DNA of 64,000 bases, from NCBI RefSeq assembly GCF_031834615.1, contig NZ_CP115543.1, positions 2,243,001 to 2,307,000 of the forward strand. Direction: 5' to 3'. This document shows positions 36,728-46,424 of this stretch, piece after piece (position 1 is the first letter of the stretch; each line of letters begins with the position of its first letter). Under the pieces are notes generated by a model, which saw nothing but the letters and a program-made list of their open reading frames with translations, made no database searches and had not been told where the DNA came from. The DNA is from Stenotrophomonas aracearum. Lineage in GTDB: Bacteria > Pseudomonadota > Gammaproteobacteria > Xanthomonadales > Xanthomonadaceae. The position numbers and the translations under genes are program-made.

Positions 36728-37951
36728 GTGGACGCATCCAACGCCCGCCACCGCGCGTTTGCCTGGCTTGCCTTGTTCCTGGGCTGCCTGCTGCTGGCCG
36801 GGTGCGCCACCCTGCCCCGCAACCCCGTGCCCGCCGATCAGGTTGCCTGGGCGGCCGTGCCGGGGATGCCCGATGTGCGGGGCTGGGCCGGGCGGCCGAA
36901 TCGCGACATGGAACTGGATTTTGAACGCTCGATCCGCGATGAGCGGCCGGACGACTTTCCGGTGGGTGGCGATGGACGCATCCACTATCCGCACCTTGCG
37001 CTGTCAGGTGGGGGCGCGAATGGGGCATTCGGGGCCGGGTTCCTCAATGGCTGGACCGCAACGGGCACCCGGCCGACGTTCAAGATCGTCACCGGGGTTT
37101 CGACCGGGGCGTTGATGGCGCCTTATGCTTTCCTCGGCCCGGACTACGACGCGGCGTTGCGGCGCTTCTACACCACCACCTCCGACGCGGATGTTTTCAG
37201 TGCCGGCAATCCGTTGATGGCACTGCTGCGCCGCGAGTCGCTTGCGAATACGGCACCGCTGGAGGCGCTCGTCGCCCGTGCCATCGACGCACCTCTGCTG
37301 CGGAAGATCGCCGCCGAGCACCGTGCAGGGCGACGGCTGTACATGGGCACCGCAGACCTCGATTCCCGCCACTTCGTGGTCTGGAACATGGGCCTGATTG
37401 CCACTCGCGGGTCTCCCGAGGCGCTCGCGCTGTTCCGCCGGGTAATGCTGGCCTCCGCCTCGATTCCGATTGCATTCCCACCGGTGCTGATCGAAGTGGA
37501 GGCCCACGGCAAACGCTACGACGAGATGCACGTGGACGGCTTCGTCGCCGCCAACATCTTCCTGCATGCCGGCATCATTGATCCCCAGCAGATCTACAAC
37601 CGCGTATCGCGGGCACCCGCCACCTACGACACCTACCTGATCCACAACGGCCAGCTCGCCGCAGCGTCCGACCCGGCGGAACGCTCGCTGCGCGGCATCG
37701 CGTTCCGCACCATCGAAGTGGCCGGGCGCGCGGGCATGATCGGCGACCTGTTCCGTGAGTACGCCTACGCACGGCGCGACCGGGCGCGCTTTGCCTGGGT
37801 CACCATCGACTCGACATTGGATTTGCCCGAGGCGACCAGCTTCAATCCGGTGCAGATGAAGGTGCTGTATGACCTGGGCTACCAACGCGCCCGCGCGGGA
37901 CCGGTGTGGCTGTCCCGCCCACCCGGAATGACGCCTGGCGACGATCCCTGA
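36728..37951 (+). CDS. Patatin-like phospholipase lipoprotein
   Basis: 407 residues from GTG 36728, which gives a lipoprotein signal directly (AFAWLALFLGCLLLAGCATL, lipobox LLAGC). The patatin domain has the oxyanion loop GGGANGAFGAGFLNG, nucleophile motif GVSTG (Ser) and the catalytic Asp in HVDGFVAAN, so a Ser-Asp dyad is intact. It should be a membrane-anchored acyl hydrolase facing the periplasm. The start could be further upstream in the open frame, but that would bury the signal. A hairpin at its stop separates it from the convergent glycogen operon. Confidence 0.9.
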   Translation: MDASNARHRAFAWLALFLGCLLLAGCATLPRNPVPADQVAWAAVPGMPDVRGWAGRPNRDMELDFERSIRDERPDDFPVGGDGRIHYPHLALSGGGANGAFGAGFLNGWTATGTRPTFKIVTGVSTGALMAPYAFLGPDYDAALRRFYTTTSDADVFSAGNPLMALLRRESLANTAPLEALVARAIDAPLLRKIAAEHRAGRRLYMGTADLDSRHFVVWNMGLIATRGSPEALALFRRVMLASASIPIAFPPVLIEVEAHGKRYDEMHVDGFVAANIFLHAGIIDPQQIYNRVSRAPATYDTYLIHNGQLAAASDPAERSLRGIAFRTIEVAGRAGMIGDLFREYAYARRDRARFAWVTIDSTLDLPEATSFNPVQMKVLYDLGYQRARAGPVWLSRPPGMTPGDDP

Positions 37952-37961
37952 TCGCCAGGCG
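37932..37961. terminator. Convergent hairpin between patatin gene and glgX
   Basis: CGCCTGGCGA and TCGCCAGGCG form a perfect 10-bp stem with a 10-nt loop. It overlaps the patatin stop and lies 15 nt past the glgX stop, so it may end both transcripts. No T-run. Confidence 0.55.
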
Positions 37962-37975
37962 CCTGTACCTCACCG

Positions 37976-40096
37976 TTACTGGCCGCTGCCCACGCGGCTG
38001 GCCAACAGCGCGATCGCGCGGTCCGGCAGATGCCACTGTCCATGCTCGTCGGGCTGCACCGGCGTGTCGTCCACTGAGGTGATCAGCAGGCGCCACGGGG
38101 TGTTGTCGGCGCTTGGCGGCGCGAATGCCTGGCTTTCAGCTGCCGCATTGACCAGCAACAACAGCTGGGTGGACTCGACCACGGTTGATTCGCCGTCGTG
38201 CGGCAGCGCCGGCAGCTGCAGCATCAACGCGCGATGCTGCGGTTCATGCCAGTCCGCCTCCTGCATCGGCTGCCCGTCCGGGCGCAGCCAATGTGCGGCA
38301 TCGGCCCCTTGGCCGTCGCGCGCATCCAGGAACCGACTGCGCCGCAGCTGCGGGTAGCGGCGACGCAGCGCCAGCAGGCGGCGAACGAACTGCGACTGCT
38401 GCTGCCCGTCCTCGCTCGCCGCCCGTTCCCAGTCGATCCAGTTGATCGGGTTGTCCTGGCAATACGCATTGTTGTTGCCGTTCTGGGTGCGGCCGAACTC
38501 ATCGCCGGCCAGCAGCATCGGCGTGCCCTGCGCCAGCAGCAGGCTGGCCAGCAGGTTGCGCATCTGGCGACGGCGCAGCGCCAGGATCCCGGGATCGTCG
38601 GTGGCGCCCTCCACCCCATGGTTCCAGGAGATGTTGTGGTCGCTGCCGTCGCGCCCGTCTTCGCCGTTCTCGATGTTGTGCTTGTCGTTGTAGCTGACCA
38701 GGTCGTGCAGGGTGAACCCGTCATGCGCGGTCACGAAATTGACCGACGCTGCAGGTCGCCGCCCGTTGTGGTCGAACAGGTCGGCCGAGCCCATCAGGCG
38801 CGTGGCGAACTCGGACAACTGGCCCTCGTCGCCCTTCCAGAACGCGCGCAGGTTGTCTCGGAAGCGGTCGTTCCACTCGGCCCAGCCCGGCGCGAAATTG
38901 CCCAGCTGGTAGCCGCCCGGGCCGATGTCCCACGGCTCCGCGATCAGCTTCACCTGGCTCAGCACCGGGTCCTGCCGCACCGCGTCGAGGAAGCTGCCGG
39001 ACGCATCGAAACCCGCGCGCTCACGGCCGAGGATCGTGGCCAGGTCGAAACGGAAGCCGTCGACGTGCATGTCCTGCACCCAGTAGCGCAGCGAGTCCAT
39101 CACCATCCGCAGCGCACCGGCGTTGGTCAGGTCGAACGTATTGCCGGTGCCGGTGTCGTTGATGTAGTAACGCCGGTCTTCTGCCAGGCGATAATAGCTG
39201 GCGTTGTCGATGCCCTTGAACGACAGGGTCGGGCCGAGCTCGTTGCCCTCGGCGGTGTGGTTGTAGACCACGTCCAGGATCAGCTCCAGGCCTGCGCTGT
39301 GCAGGCTTGCCACCATCTGCTTGAACTCGGCGATGGTGCTGGTCGACATGAACACCGGATCCGGCGCGAAGAAGCCCAGGGTGTTGTAGCCCCAATAGTT
39401 CTTCAGCCCCTTGTCCACCAGATACTGATCGTCGACATGTGCGTGCACCGGCAGCAGTTCCAGCGCGGTGATCCCCAGGTGCTTGAGGTGGTCGGTGACC
39501 GCCTCCGAGCGCAGCGCCGAGAACGTGCCGCGCGAAGCCTCCGGCACGGCCGGGTGCTGCATGGACAGACCGCGCAGGTGCGCTTCATAGATCACCGTGC
39601 GGTCCCAGGGTACCGCCGGGCTACGATCCGCGCCCCAGGTGAAGGCGGGGTCCACCACCACGCAGCGCGGCATGTAGCCGGCACTGTCGCGACGGTCGAA
39701 GCTGAGGTCCTTGTCCTTGTGGCCAATGGTGTAGCCGAACAGGTGCGGGGCCCACTTGATCTGACCCACCAGTTGCTTCGCGTACGGATCCAGCACCAGC
39801 TTGTTGGGGTTGAAACGGTGACCGGCGTCCGGCGCGTACGGGCCATGCACGCGGTAGCCGTAGCGCTGGCCGGGCCGCGCGTCCGGCAGGTAACCGTGCC
39901 AGATCTCGTCGGTGTACTCCGGCAAGGTGATCCGCTCGATCTCGCGGCCACGTTCATTGAACAGGCACAGCTCGACCCGGGTGGCATGCCGGCTGTAGAG
40001 CGAGAAGTTGACCCCCAGCCCGTCCCAGGTGGCGCCCAGCGGATACGGTCGACCGGCCTTGACCCGCGAGTGCGCGGCGCCACTGGCACGGCTCAT
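37976..40096 (-). CDS. glgX: Glycogen debranching enzyme GlgX
   Basis: 706 residues, GH13 isoamylase type, with an N-terminal CBM48-like domain (YPLGATWDGLGVNFSLYSRHA) and the catalytic barrel. Seen: DVVYNHTAEGNE, GFRFDLATILGRE (Asp nucleophile), AEPWDIGPGGYQLG (Glu acid/base) and TAHDGFTLHDLVSYN. It removes short branches from alpha-glucan, feeding maltooligosaccharides to TreY/TreZ and MalQ. ATG 40096 has GGAGG 8 nt upstream, placed inside the small DUF2934 gene that it overlaps by 4 nt. It is the last gene of the operon. Confidence 0.95.
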   Translation of the reverse strand: MSRASGAAHSRVKAGRPYPLGATWDGLGVNFSLYSRHATRVELCLFNERGREIERITLPEYTDEIWHGYLPDARPGQRYGYRVHGPYAPDAGHRFNPNKLVLDPYAKQLVGQIKWAPHLFGYTIGHKDKDLSFDRRDSAGYMPRCVVVDPAFTWGADRSPAVPWDRTVIYEAHLRGLSMQHPAVPEASRGTFSALRSEAVTDHLKHLGITALELLPVHAHVDDQYLVDKGLKNYWGYNTLGFFAPDPVFMSTSTIAEFKQMVASLHSAGLELILDVVYNHTAEGNELGPTLSFKGIDNASYYRLAEDRRYYINDTGTGNTFDLTNAGALRMVMDSLRYWVQDMHVDGFRFDLATILGRERAGFDASGSFLDAVRQDPVLSQVKLIAEPWDIGPGGYQLGNFAPGWAEWNDRFRDNLRAFWKGDEGQLSEFATRLMGSADLFDHNGRRPAASVNFVTAHDGFTLHDLVSYNDKHNIENGEDGRDGSDHNISWNHGVEGATDDPGILALRRRQMRNLLASLLLAQGTPMLLAGDEFGRTQNGNNNAYCQDNPINWIDWERAASEDGQQQSQFVRRLLALRRRYPQLRRSRFLDARDGQGADAAHWLRPDGQPMQEADWHEPQHRALMLQLPALPHDGESTVVESTQLLLLVNAAAESQAFAPPSADNTPWRLLITSVDDTPVQPDEHGQWHLPDRAIALLASRVGSGQ

Positions 40097-40257
40097 CGGC
40101 TCGCCTCCTGGTCGTATTGCGCCGCTTCCACCTCGGCCGCTACCAACCGCTCGGCCATGTGCCAATGGCGGGCCGAATGTCCGTCCGGGCGGCCTTCGGC
40201 TTCCCATATCTGGCGGGCAAGTTCCCGGGTTCGCGCTGCCTTCTGTTCGTCGTCCAT
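40093..40257 (-). CDS. DUF2934-like small protein within the glycogen operon
   Basis: 54 residues. Motifs ELARQIWEAEGRPDG and HWHMAERLVAAE match the short DUF2934 pattern (R..AY.LWE..GRP.G....HW..AE). The start is 10 nt after treY ends, and its TGA overlaps the glgX ATG. It also carries the glgX ribosome site. Such proteins are common beside carbohydrate enzymes in Proteobacteria, but no function is established. It could serve as a translational coupler or a small regulator. Confidence 0.75.
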   Translation of the reverse strand: MDDEQKAARTRELARQIWEAEGRPDGHSARHWHMAERLVAAEVEAAQYDQEASR

Positions 40258-40267
40258 CGTCGTGCTC

Positions 40268-42775
40268 TTACCAGGTCGAGTAGATCGCTACCGGGCTGCC
40301 GTTGAACAGCTGCCGCAGTCGCGTGGGGGCACCGTCGCTTGTGAATTCTGCGCCGGTGAGGAGATTGCGGTAGCGTCCGGGAGGCACGGACAACGCCGCG
40401 CCGCGCCAGTGCGCGTCGCCCAGGGCCGCACCCACGCGGGCCGGCTCGGCGCCGGTGTGGTGGGCCACGGTCACCAGCAGGCGTGCGCCCGCACCGCTAC
40501 GAACGAAGGCGAGCATCGGCACCTCCCGATCCGCATGCAGCGGTTGGTAGTCGCCGTCACGGAAAAGTGCGGGCTGCTGGCGACGCGCCTCAAGCAGGCG
40601 ACGCAACAGGCGCGCCTTCACCGCGCCGTCCTGCCACTGCGCAAGCAGCTGCGGCCAGCTGCGCGGGTCGGCGAGCCATCCGCGCCGCTGGGCGTAGTCC
40701 ACCGGACGGCGGTTGTCAGGGTCGACCAGCGAGAGATCCCATCCCTCGGTGCCCTGGTACAGATCGGGCACGCCCGGCAGGGTCAGGCGCAGCGCAAGCT
40801 GTGCGAGCCCGTTGCGCGCACCGGCGGCCGCGATGTGCAGCACGGACTGTTCAAGCACGCGACGCACGGGGGCCGCGGCGCGATGCGAGAGCAGGTCATG
40901 GGTGAACGCTTCCAGCCGCGCTTCGAAGCCGGCGTCCGGATCGGTCCACGAGGACCACAGGTCGCCCTCGCGCATCGCCTTGACCTGCCACTGCAGGATG
41001 CGCGCGGAGAAGGCGACCGGCTCTGCCAGGCCCTGTACCGGCCACGCGCCGACCAGGGTCTGCCACAGCATCTGGGCGACCGGCGCGGGCGGCAGGCGCA
41101 GTCCGATCCGCTTCGCGGTCCGCTCGAGGGTCCGGGTCTGCCGCGTCCACCACTGCGGGTGCTCGGACAGCACCGCCAGCCGCGCGCGACTGTCTTCCCC
41201 GCGCTTGTGGTCATGGGTGGCGGTGGCCAGCATCGCCTGCGGGTGTCGGTGCGCCCGCATCAGCGCACGGGTATGCAAGGCGCGGGTGGACAGCGCGAAC
41301 TGGTCGGGGCGGCTGCCCACTTCGTTGCGCGACAGCAGCACGCCATAACGGTAAAAGGCGCGGTCTTCGACCGCCTTGGCGTTGAGGGGCGCGCTCAACT
41401 GCTGGAACCGCACACGCAGCGCGTCGCGGGCAGGATCTGCCGCCTCCGCCCAGAAGCGCGCCGCGATCCACTGCGCGGCAAGCGCGGTATCCGGTCGTTC
41501 CTCACGCACCACCCCTTCCAGCACTTCCGACCACCACGCGTGATCGCCTTCGCTGCAGCCGTGGTCGGTGGCGTAGCTGCGATAGACCGGGAAGCGCACC
41601 AGCAGTGCGGCCAACGCACGCGCCATGACCGTACGCCCCCAGCGGGCATCGGCGGCGACGGTGTCGCGCTCCATGCCCAGCAGGTGGCGCAGCACGGCAT
41701 CGAACTCGCTGCGCAGGCCGCGCTCCAGCACCTCCTGCCGTGCCAGCCGCTCTTCAATGGCGAAGCTGGCGGGGCGACCACTGCGTGCCTGCCAGTGTGC
41801 GGCCAGCGCCGCTTCGCCGGTCGGCTGGTGCAGCCAGGCCGACACCTGGTCCATGAAATCGTAGCCGGTGGTGCCGTCGCACATCCACTCCGGGGGCAGT
41901 TCTTCGTCAGGCGCCAGGATTTTCTCCACCCACAGCAGAGGCGGATGTTCGCGACCCGCGCAGGCTGCATCCATCGCGCCACGCAGGCGCTGCAGGTACG
42001 CCTGCGGATCGGCCAGCCCGTCCACGTGATCCACGCGCAGGCCATCGGCCACGCCTTCGGCCAGCAGCGCCAGCGGCAGCCGATGCACGGTCTCGAACAC
42101 ATCGTCGTGCTGCACCTGCAGCCCGGCGAGCGAGGAGATGGTGAAGAAGCGCCGGTAGTTGATGCGGTCATCGCCCAGGCGCCACCAGATCGGTCGGTAC
42201 GCCTGGGCGTCAAGCAGTTCCGGAACACCGGCGCTCGCTGCGTCGGGCGCACCTGCGCCAGCCAGCGGCAGGCGGCTGTCATGATGCAGCAGCGTCGGCG
42301 CTTCGCCGTCGCCGTCACGGTCGACCTGCAGCACGCCGTCGGACATCGCATCCTGCAACGGCCGATCGAGAACGGGCAGCTGCACCCTGCCCTCCGCCAG
42401 CGGCGCGTTCCACTGGATATCGAACCAGTGCGCGCAGCCGCTGCGCTGACCGTGCAGCAGCACGTCCCACCACCAGCGGTTGTCGGCGTGCGCGGCCATG
42501 TGGTTCGGTACGATGTCCAGCACCAGGCCCATGCCGTGCGCGCGTGCAGTGGCCGACAGTGCACGCAGTGCCGCCTCTCCCCCCAGCTCCGGATTGACTT
42601 CGGTCGGGTCGACTACATCGTACCCGTGTGTGGAGCCCGATACCGCACGCCAGATCGGCGACAGATACAGATGGCTGATGCCCAGCGCGGCGTAGTAGTC
42701 GACCTGGCGCGCTGCATCGGCGAGGGTGAACCCGGCATGCAGCTGCAGCCGCACGGTGGCCCGAACGGGCGTCAT
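40268..42775 (-). CDS. treY: Maltooligosyltrehalose synthase TreY
   Basis: 835 residues, GH13. It isomerises the reducing-end alpha-1,4 bond of maltodextrin to alpha-1,1, making maltooligosyl trehalose. Seen: ATVRLQLHAGFTLADAARQV at the start, DIVPNHMAAH, GLRVDHVDGLADPQAYL (Asp nucleophile), VEKILAPDEELP (Glu) and YQGTEGWDLSLVDPDNRRPV near the end, all TreY features. It overlaps the malQ stop by 4 nt and works with TreZ in the same operon. Confidence 0.96.
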   Translation of the reverse strand: MTPVRATVRLQLHAGFTLADAARQVDYYAALGISHLYLSPIWRAVSGSTHGYDVVDPTEVNPELGGEAALRALSATARAHGMGLVLDIVPNHMAAHADNRWWWDVLLHGQRSGCAHWFDIQWNAPLAEGRVQLPVLDRPLQDAMSDGVLQVDRDGDGEAPTLLHHDSRLPLAGAGAPDAASAGVPELLDAQAYRPIWWRLGDDRINYRRFFTISSLAGLQVQHDDVFETVHRLPLALLAEGVADGLRVDHVDGLADPQAYLQRLRGAMDAACAGREHPPLLWVEKILAPDEELPPEWMCDGTTGYDFMDQVSAWLHQPTGEAALAAHWQARSGRPASFAIEERLARQEVLERGLRSEFDAVLRHLLGMERDTVAADARWGRTVMARALAALLVRFPVYRSYATDHGCSEGDHAWWSEVLEGVVREERPDTALAAQWIAARFWAEAADPARDALRVRFQQLSAPLNAKAVEDRAFYRYGVLLSRNEVGSRPDQFALSTRALHTRALMRAHRHPQAMLATATHDHKRGEDSRARLAVLSEHPQWWTRQTRTLERTAKRIGLRLPPAPVAQMLWQTLVGAWPVQGLAEPVAFSARILQWQVKAMREGDLWSSWTDPDAGFEARLEAFTHDLLSHRAAAPVRRVLEQSVLHIAAAGARNGLAQLALRLTLPGVPDLYQGTEGWDLSLVDPDNRRPVDYAQRRGWLADPRSWPQLLAQWQDGAVKARLLRRLLEARRQQPALFRDGDYQPLHADREVPMLAFVRSGAGARLLVTVAHHTGAEPARVGAALGDAHWRGAALSVPPGRYRNLLTGAEFTSDGAPTRLRQLFNGSPVAIYSTW

Positions 42776-44688
42776 GCAGGCACCCTCGAACGTGCAGCGG
42801 CGAAGCGCGCCATCGAATCGACCAGCACCGCCTCGTGACCGTCACGCGGCAACCGCTGACGCCAGTTGGGATGCGTCCCCACCGTCCCCGGCAGATTGAC
42901 CTGCTCGGCAAGGCCCAGTGCGTCCTCCACCGGGAGCAAGGCCAGCACACTGGGGCCGGATGCCACGAATTCCAGTGCCGCCCCGCGCCGATCCTGCGGC
43001 TCCGCGCGTTCCACGCCGAGCGCCGTGTCCAGCAGGGCCACGTCGGCCGCCCTGGCAGACAGCTGCTGCCCAAGGCCTGGCTGGTCAAGCTCGCCGAGCC
43101 GGTGGCGCCAGGCCAAGTCCAGGCCTCGCCGCCACCCGACCAGCGTCGGCAGGTCGTGGGTGCCGGTCATCGCCACCGCATCGGCACGCCAGTCCGCCGC
43201 AGGCAGGAAGCGGCCGGTGTCGTCGCGGGTGAAGGCCAGCACATCCATCCCCATCACGCCTCGCGCGGCCAGGGTCTGGCGGATGCCGGGTGGTACCACG
43301 CCGAGGTCTTCGCCGATCACGATGCAACGGTGCCGCCACGACTCGATCGCCGCAATGTTCAACAGATCCTGCAGCGGGTAGCGCAGGTAGGCGCCCTGCC
43401 CGGCATCGGCGCCCTCCGGCACGACCCACAGGCGCTGCCAGCCCAGGATATGGTCGACCCGGATCCCGCCGCGGTCGCGCATCACCGCGCGCAGCAGCGC
43501 GATGAACGGTGCATAGCCCTGCACCTGCAGCCCGGAGGGGGAATAGCTGCTGACGCCCCACACCTGCCCGCCGGCACAGAACGCATCCGGCGGCGCACCC
43601 AGAACCAGACCGCGCAGGCAGGCGTCGGCGCCTGCGGCGGCCTCTGCGCCGGAGGGGTCGAATCCCACTGCCAGGTCGGCGATCAGCCCGAGCCGCATGC
43701 CGCTTCCAAGCGCCTGGGACTGCGCCTGCTGCCAGCCGCGGGTCACCAGCCACTGACCGAACACATACAGTGACCGGGGCAGTGCGAGGCGTGCATGCAT
43801 GAAGTCCACGTGCGCGGCCAATGCCGCGCCGCCTTCGTGTTCGAAACGCTGCAGTGCTTGCGCGGTCGCGACATCACCCGCGACGGCGCGCTGCACTTCG
43901 GACAGCCACGACCACTTGGCAGAGGCCACGGCAGGCCAGTCGATCAGCTCCGCGTTGCGCAGCAGGTGCAGCTCCGCGCGCAGCACCGGGTGTTCATCCA
44001 GCGCCCGCAGCGCAACCTCTCCCAGCGCCTGCACCGGCGCGGCGTACAGCGCCTCCAGGTAGCGGCGGTCCCCGGGCGAGTACGGGCTGTAGTCTTGATC
44101 CACCGCGTTGGCCGCATGCACCGGGCCCAGCGCCATTGCGTCAGCGCCTGCCGCGGCCACGCGCACGGCCCAAGCTGCACAGGCGGCGGTGTCGCCGATA
44201 CCGGCGTCATGTTCCCCGCGCGCAGCGTAGGGCTGCAGCACCAGCCCCCATGCGCGTGCATCCGCGCCAAGGGCATCGGTGACGCCGAAGCAACGCACCG
44301 GCGCCACCGCCACCCGCTGCACCACGCCGGCGCAGGCCACGGTCCAGTAGCCCGGACGTGCAGGCGCATCCACGCGGCCGCCCGCGTCGGTCCGCGTGGA
44401 CTCGCTGCTGCCATCTTCATGCACCCACACGCAGGCCGAATCGACCGGTCCGACCGCAACGCTTTCGCGCACGATGGCGGTCCGCAGCACGCCAGCCTGG
44501 TGTCGCACCGCCAGGGCGTGCAGCGCGTCGCGCCGCTGCAGCGAGGTCGCCGCCGGCAACGCCAGACGCTCAAGGATGGCCGCCAGGGCGTGGTCGTCGA
44601 CCCGTTGCGGCATGCCCGCAACATCGGTCCAATCGACCATCACACCGGCGGCAGCGGCTACGTCAGCCAGCGAGGGGGCACTGTTCAT
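42772..44688 (-). CDS. malQ: 4-alpha-glucanotransferase MalQ
   Basis: 638 residues, GH77 amylomaltase. Seen: LGLIADLAVGFDPSGAEA, GIRVDHILGWQRLWVVPEGA (Asp nucleophile), VIGEDLGVVPPGIRQTL (Glu) and MTGTHDLPTLVGW. It transfers glucan segments between maltodextrins and releases glucose, keeping chain lengths suitable for TreY. It lies between treZ and treY with 4-nt overlaps on both sides. The start at 44688 follows directly from the overlap with the treZ stop. Confidence 0.95.
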   Translation of the reverse strand: MNSAPSLADVAAAAGVMVDWTDVAGMPQRVDDHALAAILERLALPAATSLQRRDALHALAVRHQAGVLRTAIVRESVAVGPVDSACVWVHEDGSSESTRTDAGGRVDAPARPGYWTVACAGVVQRVAVAPVRCFGVTDALGADARAWGLVLQPYAARGEHDAGIGDTAACAAWAVRVAAAGADAMALGPVHAANAVDQDYSPYSPGDRRYLEALYAAPVQALGEVALRALDEHPVLRAELHLLRNAELIDWPAVASAKWSWLSEVQRAVAGDVATAQALQRFEHEGGAALAAHVDFMHARLALPRSLYVFGQWLVTRGWQQAQSQALGSGMRLGLIADLAVGFDPSGAEAAAGADACLRGLVLGAPPDAFCAGGQVWGVSSYSPSGLQVQGYAPFIALLRAVMRDRGGIRVDHILGWQRLWVVPEGADAGQGAYLRYPLQDLLNIAAIESWRHRCIVIGEDLGVVPPGIRQTLAARGVMGMDVLAFTRDDTGRFLPAADWRADAVAMTGTHDLPTLVGWRRGLDLAWRHRLGELDQPGLGQQLSARAADVALLDTALGVERAEPQDRRGAALEFVASGPSVLALLPVEDALGLAEQVNLPGTVGTHPNWRQRLPRDGHEAVLVDSMARFAAARSRVPA

Positions 44689-46424
44689 GCGGCCTCCACG
44701 ACGACGGCATACAGGCCGTCGGGCTCCAGCTGCCCATCGCGGCACGGCGCGCCGAGTCGAAAGACTTCCCTGCCCTGCGGCAGCTCGAGGGCAACCGGCG
44801 CATCACCGCTGTTGAACCCGATCCACCATTGCGCGCCCGGCACCTGCCAGCCGGCACGGAGTGCGCCCGGTGCAATGATGTCGGCACCGAGCGCATGCAC
44901 CTCCCCTTCCGCCACCAGGTGCGCCCTGCGAACGGCCAGCAGGCTCCTGAATCCCTCGAGCCAGGTCGCTGCGTCGTTGTCATCCGGCGATGGCCACACG
45001 CTACGCGAAAGCGCGTACGTCTCCAGCGCATTGGGGTCCGGAATGAGCGAACGTCGCTGCTCGTCCCGGAAACTGCTGAAATGACCGAACTCACTGCGGC
45101 GACCTTCCCGCACCTGTTCGTCCAGCGGCGCGCGGTGGTCCGTGAAGTACAGGAACGGCGAGTGCGCGCCCCATGGCTCGCCCAGGAAAAACAGCGGAAT
45201 CATGGGGGTCAACGCGGTCAGCGCCATCGCCAGCGCCGCCTTGCGCGGCCCCACCAGCTGGATCAGGCGCTCGCCCTGCGCGCGGTTGCCGATCTGGTCA
45301 TGGTTCTGTGCAAACAGCACGAACTGGCGCGGCGACACATCACCGCTGGGCTCGCCGCGCGTCTGGCCGCTGCCATTCACTTCACCCTGCCAGGCAAACC
45401 CCTCGGCCAGGACGCGGCGCAACCGTTCCGAAGGATCATCGGCGAAGTCACGGTAGTAGCCTTCGCTCTCGCCGGTCAGCAGCGCGTGCAGCGCGTTGTG
45501 GAAGTCATCATTCCATTGCGCGGTAAAGCCACTGGCCAGCAGCGAGGCCTGGTTGCGCTCGTTCTCGAGCACCAGCGCGATCTCCCGATCCGGCAGCGCG
45601 CTGTGCACGCGCTCCCGCAGGATGTCCAGGAAGGCAGGCGGGTGGATGGCGTGCACCGCGTCCAGGCGCAATCCGTCGAAGCGGTATTCCTGCAGCCACA
45701 TCAGGGCATTGTCGATGAAATACTGCTGCACCTCCGGGCGACGGAAATCCACCGCCGCGCCCCAGGGGGTGCGCACTTCCTCACGGAAGAACGCCGGCGC
45801 CAGTGCAGGCAGCACGTTGCCATCGGGACCGAAATGGTTGTACACCACGTCCAGCAGCACCATCAGGCCATGGCCATGCGCCGCATCGACCAGCGCTTTC
45901 AGGTCATCCGGCGTGCCGTAGGCCGCTGCGGGGGCGTACTGCAGCACCCCGTCATAGCCCCAGTTGCGGGTACCGGGAAAGGTGGCCACCGGCATCAGCT
46001 CAATGGCGGTTATGCCCAGCGCGGCCAGCTGCGGCAACTGTTCGCGCACCGCCGCGTAGGAGCCACCAGCCGCGCCGACGTGCACTTCGTAGATCACCGC
46101 CTCGCGCCACGGCCGACCGCGCCATTCGGTGCGCTGCCAGGGGAAGTCGTCGCGCAGCAGCGCGCTCGGCCCGAACACGCCCTCCGGTTGCGAGCGCGAC
46201 GCCGGGTCGGCCAGCGTCCGTTCGCCGTCGATCCGGAAACGATAGTGCATGCCCGCCGAGGCAGGTGCGGACAGCCGGAACCAGCCGCCACCCGCCGGCT
46301 GCATCGCCAGCGCTTCACCGTCCAGCAGCAGTTCCAGGGACTGAGCGCCCGGTGCCCATGTTGCGAATTCCCATTGCCCCTGCCCGCCTTCGTGGGCGCC
46401 CCATCGCGGAACGGCTACGCTCAT
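44685..46424 (-). CDS. treZ: Maltooligosyltrehalose trehalohydrolase TreZ
   Basis: 579 residues, GH13. An N-terminal CBM48-like domain ([17 protein letters not shown]) precedes the barrel: [29 protein letters not shown] (Asp nucleophile), VLENERNQ (Glu) and [17 protein letters not shown]. It cuts free trehalose from maltooligosyl trehalose made by TreY. ATG 46424 overlaps the glgB stop by 4 nt; the frame stays open upstream but runs through glgB. Confidence 0.95.
   Translation of the reverse strand: MSVAVPRWGAHEGGQGQWEFATWAPGAQSLELLLDGEALAMQPAGGGWFRLSAPASAGMHYRFRIDGERTLADPASRSQPEGVFGPSALLRDDFPWQRTEWRGRPWREAVIYEVHVGAAGGSYAAVREQLPQLAALGITAIELMPVATFPGTRNWGYDGVLQYAPAAAYGTPDDLKALVDAAHGHGLMVLLDVVYNHFGPDGNVLPALAPAFFREEVRTPWGAAVDFRRPEVQQYFIDNALMWLQEYRFDGLRLDAVHAIHPPAFLDILRERVHSALPDREIALVLENERNQASLLASGFTAQWNDDFHNALHALLTGESEGYYRDFADDPSERLRRVLAEGFAWQGEVNGSGQTRGEPSGDVSPRQFVLFAQNHDQIGNRAQGERLIQLVGPRKAALAMALTALTPMIPLFFLGEPWGAHSPFLYFTDHRAPLDEQVREGRRSEFGHFSSFRDEQRRSLIPDPNALETYALSRSVWPSPDDNDAATWLEGFRSLLAVRRAHLVAEGEVHALGADIIAPGALRAGWQVPGAQWWIGFNSGDAPVALELPQGREVFRLGAPCRDGQLEPDGLYAVVVEAA

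Noticed and set aside
38198-42838. A 1546-codon open frame on the plus strand across glgX and treY
   Set aside because: It is antisense to two well-identified GH13 enzymes, is rich in Arg/Gln/Val/His as expected from mirrored high-GC codons, and has no domain.
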